DNA of 25,420 bases from assembly GCA_036009625.1 (NCBI GenBank), contig DASYLJ010000175.1:1-25420 (forward strand), in the 5' to 3' direction. The notes below the pieces were generated by a model, which saw nothing but the letters and a program-made list of their open reading frames with translations, was not told where the DNA came from and did not search any database. Source of the DNA: DASYLJ01 sp036009625 (GTDB taxonomy: Bacteria; Desulfobacterota; Binatia; DP-6). The position numbers and the translations under genes were made by a program. Within the stretch, counting starts at the first letter, position 1, and the number at the start of each line of letters is the position of its first letter. This document shows positions 20,283 to 25,420 of this stretch, piece by piece.

Positions 20283-20555
20283 TCAGGCCTGGGCGGGAGC
20301 TTCGAGCGGGACGACGCGGACGCGCTTGCGATCCTTGCCCATGCGCTCGTACTGCACGGTGCCGGCGATCAGCGCGAAGAGGGTCCAGTCGCGACCGACG
20401 CCGACGTTCGGGCCGGGGTGGACGCGAGTGCCGACCTGCCGGACCAGGATGTTGCCGGCCTTGCAGACCTGGCCGCCGTACACCTTGACGCCACGGCGCT
20501 GTCCGTTGGAATCGCGACCGTTGCGGCTGCTGCCCTGACCTTTTTTGTGCGCCAT
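20283..20555 (-). CDS. rpmA: 50S ribosomal protein L27
   Basis: L27 of 90 residues, starting MAHKKGQGSSRNGRDSNGQR, the conserved N-terminus that reaches the peptidyl transferase centre, followed by GVKVYGGQVCKAGNILVRQ and GTRVHPGPNVGVGRDWTLFA. There is no Firmicutes-type cleaved N-terminal extension. It lies 22 nt after rplU in the usual order. Confidence 0.98.
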   Translation of the reverse strand: MAHKKGQGSSRNGRDSNGQRRGVKVYGGQVCKAGNILVRQVGTRVHPGPNVGVGRDWTLFALIAGTVQYERMGKDRKRVRVVPLEAPAQA

Positions 20556-20577
20556 CTGGGTGGTCCCTTGGTGTCTT

Positions 20578-20886
20578 TCAGGCGATCTCGGTCACGCGGA
20601 CCGTGGTGATGCTCTGCCGATGACCGCGCCGACGACGATAGTTCTTGCGGCGCTTCTTCTTGAAGATGAGGATCTTCTTGGCGCGTCCCTGGGCGACGAT
20701 CTCGCCGCGGACGATGGCGCCATCGACGAGCGGCGTGCCGACCTTGATCGCGTCACCTGCGGTGAGGAGCACCTCGGTGAACTCGACGGCGGCGCCGGCT
20801 TCACCATCGAGACGTTCCACATGAAGCAGCGTGCCGGGCTCGACACGATACTGCTTCCCCCCAGTGCGGATCACGGCATACGTCAT
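20578..20886 (-). CDS. rplU: 50S ribosomal protein L21
   Basis: L21 of 102 residues, starting MTYAVIRTGGKQYRVEPG and containing the basic FKKKRRKNYRRRRGHRQ segment that binds 23S rRNA. First gene of the rplU-rpmA unit, with a good promoter about 50 nt upstream. No ribosome binding site stands out before the ATG. Confidence 0.98.
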   Translation of the reverse strand: MTYAVIRTGGKQYRVEPGTLLHVERLDGEAGAAVEFTEVLLTAGDAIKVGTPLVDGAIVRGEIVAQGRAKKILIFKKKRRKNYRRRRGHRQSITTVRVTEIA

Positions 20887-20933
20887 AAGGATATTGAAGG
20901 TTCGAGCGACACGCTTGCCGCGCCGAGCGAACG

Positions 20934-20962
20934 TCTGTACTTCAGGGTCCGCGGGGTGTCAA
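20934..20962 (-). promoter_or_regulatory. Sigma70-type promoter of rplU-rpmA
   Basis: A perfect TTGACA (-35) is followed after exactly 17 nt by TACAGA (-10; TAxA matches). Transcription would start near 20927, giving a leader of about 40 nt. The -35 ends 2 nt from the ATG of the divergent glutaredoxin-like gene, so the two genes share this short control region. Confidence 0.65.
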
Positions 20963-20964
20963 CC

Positions 20965-21210
20965 ATGATACGGCTCACCCTCTATGGCCGGGTCGATTGT
21001 TGTCTCTGTCACGAGATGCGCGACGTGGTCGATCGCGTGGGCCGCGAGGTGGCGGTGGTGGTGGAGGAGATCGACGTGGACGGAGACCCGGCCCTGGTGG
21101 CCGCGTATGGGCACGAGGTGCCCGTCCTGCTGGTGAACGGCCGCAAGGCGTTCAAGTTCCGGGTCACGCCCGAGGCGTTGCGCGCCCGCCTGGCGCGTGA
21201 GGCGGGGTAG
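20965..21210 (+). CDS. Glutaredoxin-like protein (DUF836-type)
   Basis: An 81-residue thioredoxin-fold protein. It opens MIRLTLYGRVDCCLCHEM with a CxxC pair at C12 and C15, followed by the alpha-beta pattern EEIDVDGDP and the cis-proline loop EVPVLLVNG (P53). This size and the CxLC site match the small glutaredoxin-like family DUF836, whose partners are mostly unknown. It heads the plus-strand unit with plsX 6 nt downstream. The 78-nt gap to rplU must hold its promoter. Confidence 0.85.
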   Translation: MIRLTLYGRVDCCLCHEMRDVVDRVGREVAVVVEEIDVDGDPALVAAYGHEVPVLLVNGRKAFKFRVTPEALRARLAREAG

Positions 21211-21216
21211 CGCGCC

Positions 21217-22233
21217 GTGCCCATCATCGCCGTCGACGCCATGGGGGGGGATCTCGGACCCGGGGAGGCCGTACGCGGGGTCGCACAGGTCTCCCTCGAC
21301 ACCGACATCGAGTGCCTGCTGGTCGGGGACGAGCAGCGCATCCAGGCGGTGCTCGAGCAGGTGCCGTACAACCCCGAGCGCATCGAGATTCTCCATTGCC
21401 GCGAGCAGATCGGCATGGATGACGACCCGCACGAGGCCATCCGTACCCGCAAGGACGCGTCGTTGCTGGTCGGGGTGCGGGCCGTCGCCGAGGGACGCGC
21501 CGACGCCATGGTGTCGGCCGGCAACACGGGGGCGTGCATCCTCGCCTGTGCGAAGCACTTCACGCTGCTGCCCGGCATCAAGCGCGCGGCGCTGGCGAGC
21601 GTCTTTCCGCGCTACACCGAGTATCCGGGGCAGGACGCACTGGCGTTGCTCCTCGATGCCGGGGCCACGGTGCGGTGCGAACCTGCCGAGCTGGTACAGT
21701 TCGCGCTCATGGGCAGCGCCTACGCACGTCGTATCTCGAAGGTGCCGAGCCCGCGCGTCGGCCTCCTCAACATGGGCCGCGAGGAGGGGAAGGGGGGCGA
21801 GGTGCTGGCCGAGACGCATCGTCGCCTGAAGCAGCTCCCCATCCTGAACTTCGTCGGCAACGTCGAGGGCAACGAGCTGGTGCGCGGTCGTGCCGACGTC
21901 ATCGTCTGCGAGGGAATGCTCGGCAACGTCGCGCTCAAGCTGTTCGAGGGCGTCTCCGAGGTGCTCACCGAGGTGGCGCGCGCCGCCGCCGAGCGCCGTC
22001 TGATGTGGCGCGTCGGCCTGCGCCTGCTGTCGCAGGGCATCGAGAAGGTGCAGGCCCTCACCGACTACAGCCAGTACGGCGGATCGCCGATCCTCGGTTT
22101 CCAGCAGCTCTTCATCAAGTGTCACGGGCGTTCCGAGGCGCGCGCCGTGGCCAACGCGGTGAAGGTGGCGGCGAAGGCGGTGCGTGACCGCGTGCCGGCC
22201 GAGATCGCCGACGCGCTCGGAGGTCATGCGTGA
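21217..22233 (+). CDS. plsX: Phosphate acyltransferase PlsX
   Basis: PlsX makes acyl-phosphate from acyl-ACP, feeding PlsY in phospholipid synthesis. It has 338 residues. Family marks are IAVDAMGGDLGP (4-15), DAMVSAGNTGA, LLNMGREEGKG, NFVGNVEGNEL, the CEGMLGNVALK segment, and DYSQYGGSPILGF near the C-terminus. The start is a GTG with GAGGCGGGG upstream. plsX is usually next to rpmF and fab genes; here it is next to a redox protein and a phosphatase-like gene, the latter overlapping by 4 nt. Confidence 0.95.
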   Translation: MPIIAVDAMGGDLGPGEAVRGVAQVSLDTDIECLLVGDEQRIQAVLEQVPYNPERIEILHCREQIGMDDDPHEAIRTRKDASLLVGVRAVAEGRADAMVSAGNTGACILACAKHFTLLPGIKRAALASVFPRYTEYPGQDALALLLDAGATVRCEPAELVQFALMGSAYARRISKVPSPRVGLLNMGREEGKGGEVLAETHRRLKQLPILNFVGNVEGNELVRGRADVIVCEGMLGNVALKLFEGVSEVLTEVARAAAERRLMWRVGLRLLSQGIEKVQALTDYSQYGGSPILGFQQLFIKCHGRSEARAVANAVKVAAKAVRDRVPAEIADALGGHA

Positions 22234-23306
22234 GCCTGATGCGTCGCAAGCATCCGGCGCGTGCGCCGTTGCCGCCGCTCCTCTGCCGCTGGGACCTCGA
22301 CAAGACCTACCTGCGCAGCGAGTTCGACACTCTCCGTCAGCTGTGGCGGACGGCGCGCGAGACCGGCGCCGACAAGATCGAGGTGCCGGGCGTGGCCGAC
22401 GTCATCAAGGGCCTGCGCAGCGCCGCCGATCGACGCGAGCGCCCCGTCGCCATCCACTTCATCTCGGCGAGCCCGCCGCAGATCGGCAAGGCGATCCGCG
22501 ACAAGCTGGCGCTCGATGGGGTGCCCTACGACGGCATCGTCTTCAAGGATCAGCTCCAGCACATTGCGCGCGGGCGGTTCAAACACCTGCGCGAGCACGT
22601 CGGCTTCAAGCTCGCCGAGCTGCTGCGTGGTCGGCAGGGGAGTGCGCCGGGTACGCGCGAGCTGCTCTTCGGCGACGACTGGGAGTCGGATCCGCTGACG
22701 TACTCGCTCTACGCCGACATCGTCGCCGGACGCCTGCCGCCCGACCGCCTCGCCCCCATCCTGACGCGCATCGGCGTCGACCCGCTGGCGGTGCCGGCCG
22801 TGCTGGCGCTCGCCGAGGAGGTCGGCGGTGCCGAGGGCGTGCAGCGCATCTTCATCAATCTCGAGCGCCGCACGCCGCTGGCGACGTTCCAGCTCTTCGG
22901 TCCGCGCCTGGTGCCCGCCTTCAACTACTTCCAGACCGCCATCGTGCTCGCCGCCGACGGGCTGCTCGACAGTGAAGACGTCGCGCGGGTGGCACGCACG
23001 CTGCTCGACCGCTCGGGCTTCACGCCGCGACGCCTCGACAACTCGCTGGCCGATCTGCTGCGGCGCAACCTAGTGTCGCTCGACGCCGCCCGCGCGCTGT
23101 CCGATCCGCTGCGCACCGACGGCCTGCTGCCGGCGGCCACCCGGCGCCGCGGCCAGTGGCTCGAGCGTGTGCGCACGCGCATGCGTCGTCTGCGCCGCCG
23201 TGCCGTTCCCGAGTCACCGCAGACCGGTCCGCTCGACTACGACGCCATCCTCGACCGCTTCCGTCCCGCGAAGCATGCGGCGGCCGACGCCGGAGCGGCG
23301 TCGTGA
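22230..23306 (+). CDS. HAD/App1-like phosphatase domain protein
   Basis: A 358-residue protein whose first 165 residues carry haloacid-dehalogenase phosphatase motifs: DLDKT at 22-26 (nucleophile D22, D24), FISASP at 78-82 (motif II), a lysine near 106-127 (motif III) and GDDWESD at 148-154 (motif IV). The layout resembles the yeast App1 phosphatidate phosphatase domain (DUF2183), which would fit its 4-nt overlap with plsX (GTGA). The remaining 190 residues are mostly helical, with no motif I can name, and end in an Arg-rich stretch (RTRMRRLRRR). Phosphatidate as substrate is inference. Confidence 0.7.
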   Translation: MSLMRRKHPARAPLPPLLCRWDLDKTYLRSEFDTLRQLWRTARETGADKIEVPGVADVIKGLRSAADRRERPVAIHFISASPPQIGKAIRDKLALDGVPYDGIVFKDQLQHIARGRFKHLREHVGFKLAELLRGRQGSAPGTRELLFGDDWESDPLTYSLYADIVAGRLPPDRLAPILTRIGVDPLAVPAVLALAEEVGGAEGVQRIFINLERRTPLATFQLFGPRLVPAFNYFQTAIVLAADGLLDSEDVARVARTLLDRSGFTPRRLDNSLADLLRRNLVSLDAARALSDPLRTDGLLPAATRRRGQWLERVRTRMRRLRRRAVPESPQTGPLDYDAILDRFRPAKHAAADAGAAS

Positions 23307-23629
23307 CCGATTTCGTGATCGTCCTGGTGACCGCCGGCAGCGCCGACGAGGCCGCGCACATCGGCCGCACGCTCGTCGAGGAACGGCTGGTCGCGTGTGC
23401 CAACGTCGTCGGGCCGATCCGGTCCATCTATCGCTGGCAGGGCGCGATCGAGGACGCCAGCGAGCATCTCCTCGTATTGAAGGCGCGCGCGGCCGACGTA
23501 CCGTCGCTCGAGGCGCGTGTGCAGGCACTCCACTCCTACGACGTCCCCGAGGTGCTGGCGTTGCCAGTCGCTGCCGGTGGCGCGAAGTATCTGACGTGGC
23601 TCGCCGAGGCGACAGACCGCGCCCGCTGA
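23303..23629 (+). CDS. cutA: Divalent-cation tolerance protein CutA
   Basis: A 108-residue trimeric ferredoxin-like protein. Signatures are LVEERLVACANVVG (24-37), SIYRWQGAIE (41-50) and HSYDVPEVLALPV (77-89), all family hallmarks. CutA was linked to copper tolerance in E. coli, but its actual role is unsettled. The GTG start overlaps the upstream gene's stop by 4 nt. Confidence 0.95.
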   Translation: MTDFVIVLVTAGSADEAAHIGRTLVEERLVACANVVGPIRSIYRWQGAIEDASEHLLVLKARAADVPSLEARVQALHSYDVPEVLALPVAAGGAKYLTWLAEATDRAR

Positions 23630-23652
23630 GCGCGCCGGCGGCGCGGCCGCCG

Positions 23653-24108
23653 ATGACCCGCGAGTTCTCTGCCGGTGGGCTGGTGTACCGGCGCGCGCGC
23701 GGCTTGTGGATGGTCTGCCTCGGGGCGCGCAAGCGGCCCGACGACGGGACGCTGGTGTGGGCCATGCCGAAGGGCCACGTCGAGGCCGGGGAGACCATGG
23801 AGGAGGCCGCACTGCGCGAGGTCCGCGAGGAGACCGGCCTCATCGGCGTCATCGAGGATCGGCTCGGCGACGTCACCTACTGGTACGCGCGACGGGCGGA
23901 CGACGGCAGCGCGGTGCGCGTGCTGAAGCGCGTGCGCTTTTTTTTGATGCGGCACCGCGGCGGACGGTTCGCCGATCGCGATCGCGAGATGGATGCGGTG
24001 CGCTGGTTCCCGATCGAGACGGCCGAGACCGTCGTGCCGTATGCCAGCGAGCGGCAACTGCTGCGGACGGTGCGCGAGCGGCTCGACGCCGTGGACCCCC
24101 GCAGCTAG
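23653..24108 (+). CDS. Nudix hydrolase
   Basis: A 151-residue hydrolase of nucleoside-diphosphate-linked compounds. The Nudix box is complete at 41-63: G41, E47, R55, E56, E59, E60 and G62. The protein begins MTREFSAGGLVYRR and has WAMPKGHVEAGET before the box. The ATG lies 23 nt after the cutA stop. A run of eight T codes for the RFFL segment in the middle of the gene, unusual in this GC-rich DNA. The substrate cannot be told. It is probably the last gene of the plus-strand unit. Confidence 0.92.
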   Translation: MTREFSAGGLVYRRARGLWMVCLGARKRPDDGTLVWAMPKGHVEAGETMEEAALREVREETGLIGVIEDRLGDVTYWYARRADDGSAVRVLKRVRFFLMRHRGGRFADRDREMDAVRWFPIETAETVVPYASERQLLRTVRERLDAVDPRS

Positions 24109-24135
24109 GGCTCGGTGCGGAGTCTTGGGTCGGCC

Positions 24136-24153
24136 TCCTGGGCCCGTCCAGGA
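24136..24153 (+). terminator. Possible weak hairpin after the Nudix gene
   Basis: TCCTGG-GCCCGT-CCAGGA forms a 6-bp perfect stem with a 6-nt loop, 28 nt past the Nudix stop. No T run follows. It could end the plus-strand operon, but is weak. Confidence 0.25.
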
Positions 24154-24335
24154 TGGGTTCGATCGAGGGCCACTCCATCGCGGTGCTGCTTCATGCGTCG
24201 GCAGGGTGCCCGCGATGTCGGCAGCGTCATCTGCCTGAAGGAGCATTTCTCCACCTGCTGATGGACGTTGGCCGCCCATGGCACGGCGGCATGCGCCTTG
24301 CTGTCCATCCCGGAACGTCCGCGATCTGATCGACC

Positions 24336-24869
24336 ATGATGCAGCGATTCGCCACCCGACCGAGACTGATGACGCTGATGGCGCTGGCCGTCGGGCTCGC
24401 CGCGCCGACGCTGGCCGCGGCGGCGGCCGCCGGGTTCGCTGGATCGGCGCCCAGCGGGGTCCTGCTGCTGCGCGCGAATGCGGCACAATGGCGCTTGCTG
24501 GCAGCTGCTGGGTCGGCCTGCGGTCGTTGCCCGCAGCTCGCACGCGGGTCCGGTCCTCGCACCGCGCCGACCAGCGTCACGCCGTTGCGCGGCGCCAGCC
24601 ATCGACAGGATCACCGACCCGCGCCGGTGGCGCGCCGTCACGGTGTTTCCGGAATCCACTCGCTCGACGGCCGGCGCGACGACATGCGGAACCGTCGTCG
24701 GTCACCTGCCTCGTCGATTCCGGTCCGTACCATGTCCCGACTCGGGCGCTGGCGGGTGCAGTCCGCCGTCGGTCGCCTCGATCGTCATCTCGTAGTCTCT
24801 GGGGCGCTCTTCTACGAAGCGCATGCACCACCGCGTCGGACCGCGACGCACCGCTGCGACTCCCTGTAG
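24336..24869 (+). pseudogene. Open frame with signal-peptide-like start, possibly decayed
   Basis: The frame gives 177 residues. Residues 1-34 look like a Sec signal: MMQRFATRPR, then LMTLMALAVGLAAPTLAAAA. The first 50 codons mostly end in G or C, as in real genes here. After about residue 50 the third-position bias falls away and the translation becomes Arg-rich with no recognisable pattern, ending at a TAG. This suggests either a gene broken by a frameshift near 24480 or a chance frame. No ribosome binding site precedes it. Confidence 0.25.
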
Positions 24870-24902
24870 TCGCAATCGTGCCGGCGTTGCCGGCCCCGTT
24901 CG

Positions 24903-24925
24903 CCGACCACATTTCCGTTGGTCGG
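24903..24925 (+). promoter_or_regulatory. Inverted repeat upstream of amt
   Basis: CCGACCA and TGGTCGG form a perfect 7-bp dyad with a 9-nt centre, 34 nt before the amt start. It could be a leader hairpin or a regulator site. Confidence 0.3.
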
Positions 24926-24946
24926 GCGGACACCCCAGCCCCCCAA

Positions 24947-24952
24947 AAGGAG
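24947..24952 (+). promoter_or_regulatory. Ribosome binding site of amt
   Basis: AAGGAG lies 7 nt before the first of two adjacent ATGs. It is the best ribosome binding site in the window and fixes the start. Confidence 0.85.
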
Positions 24953-24959
24953 ACTCTCG

Positions 24960-25420
24960 ATGATGACGAACGTCATCCGTTGTGTTGATACGCCCCTTCG
25001 CCGCGTTGCCGCCGCGGCCACCAGCTTCTCGATCGTGTGGGCAGCGGCGGCGCACGCAGAGGACGTTGCCCCGCCGGTGATCGATACCGGTGATACCGCC
25101 TGGGTGCTCACGTCTTCGGCCCTCGTTCTGATGATGACCCTGCCGGGTCTCGCGCTCTTCTACGGCGGCCTCGTGCGCGCCAAGAACATCCTGAACGTCT
25201 TCATGCAGTGTGTGCTGTCCGCCGGCATCGTCGGCGTGCTGTGGATCCTCTGCGGCTACAGCCTGGCCTTCGGCACCGGCAACGCCTGGATCGGTGACTT
25301 CTCGAAAGTGATGCTCTCGGGCGTCACGCTCGACTCGGTGGTCGCGAACTTCGCGTCGCCGCCGCGGAACATCCCCGAGTACATCTTCATCATGTTCCAG
25401 GGCATGTTCGCGATCATCAC
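24960..25420 (+). CDS. amt: Ammonium transporter, N-terminal part
   Basis: The first 153 residues of an Amt/MEP/Rh ammonium channel; the rest lies beyond the right edge. Residues 1-33 form a signal peptide ending AAAHA, as known for E. coli AmtB. The first helix follows (VLTSSALVLMMTLPGLALFYGG), then LVRAKNILNVFMQ, a hallmark of the family, and a second helix with VGVLWILCGYSLAFG. FQGMFAI at the end opens the third helix. amt genes are often paired with a PII gene (glnK), which would be expected just downstream but cannot be seen. Control by nitrogen is expected from the family; I see no convincing sigma54 site. Confidence 0.95.
   Translation, partial: MMTNVIRCVDTPLRRVAAAATSFSIVWAAAAHAEDVAPPVIDTGDTAWVLTSSALVLMMTLPGLALFYGGLVRAKNILNVFMQCVLSAGIVGVLWILCGYSLAFGTGNAWIGDFSKVMLSGVTLDSVVANFASPPRNIPEYIFIMFQGMFAII

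Larger units (their letters stand above)
24109..24959. other. 850-nt stretch with no gene I can support
   Basis: Several frames stay open on both strands because of high GC, but their translations are rich in Arg, Ala and Pro and lack conserved motifs. Two spots look more coding-like: the plus-strand start at 24336 (signal-peptide-like), and a short minus-strand stretch near 24740-24825 whose translation begins MRFVEERPRDYEMTIEATDG. Both lose their character after 40-50 codons. A decayed gene or a long regulatory leader of amt are both possible. Confidence 0.5.

Noticed and set aside
20136..20609. Plus-strand frame running from the kinase-like gene into rpmA
   Set aside because: Most of it is antisense to rpmA and rplU, and its translation has no family features.
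24105..24659. Minus-strand frame of 184 codons in the gap before amt
   Set aside because: Very rich in Arg, Gln and Gly, no bias at third positions and no motif; treated as non-coding.
24885..24900. A sigma54-like GTGCCGGCGTTGCC upstream of amt
   Set aside because: The -12 TTGC is present, but the -24 GG falls on CG at the correct spacing, so the match is too poor to call.

Overview
The window comes from a GC-rich Gram-negative bacterium. The gene set (alternative complex III with an A2-type caa3 oxidase, a LapA/LapB-like envelope protein, a luciferase-like monooxygenase, the rplU-rpmA-obgE-proB-proA-nadD-rsfS block) fits an uncultured lineage of the former Deltaproteobacteria, such as Myxococcota or Binatota. 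That placement is an inference from gene content only. Nearly all genes are recognisable. I see no CRISPR array, tRNA, rRNA, transposase or phage gene.

Minus strand, 1-12062: one long, tightly packed respiratory operon read right to left. It begins with alternative complex III (ActA pentahaem c, ActB iron-sulfur protein, ActC, ActD, ActE monohaem lipoprotein, ActF), continues with a small single-helix protein and a SCO copper chaperone, and ends with the caa3 oxidase subunits II (with fused cytochrome c domain), I, III and IV. Subunit IV runs off the left edge. Almost every junction is a 1-, 4- or 8-nt overlap, so translation is probably coupled. The logic is quinol -> ActC/ActF side -> ActB clusters -> ActA/ActE haems -> cytochrome c domain and CuA of CtaC -> haem a/a3-CuB in CtaD -> O2.

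Minus strand, 12115-20886: a conserved housekeeping block, also read right to left: rplU, rpmA, obgE, proB, proA, nadD, rsfS and a LapA/LapB-like TPR protein. Two plus-strand genes break it: a protein-kinase-like gene between rpmA and obgE, and a luciferase-like flavin oxidoreductase between proB and proA. A 20-bp imperfect inverted repeat lies in the convergent gap between the oxidoreductase and proB.

Plus strand, 20965-24108: a glutaredoxin-like protein, PlsX, a HAD/App1-like phosphatase, CutA and a Nudix hydrolase, closely spaced and probably one operon. It diverges from a good sigma70-type promoter for rplU. An 850-nt stretch follows with no gene I can support, and then the start of an ammonium transporter gene (amt) with a strong ribosome binding site, cut by the right edge.

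The most interesting points are the fused LapA/LapB protein, the two insertions into a conserved block, the unassigned kinase-like gene, the phosphatase coupled to plsX, recurring -10-like hexamers very close to start codons, and the non-coding or decayed stretch before amt. I found no clearly new multi-gene system.
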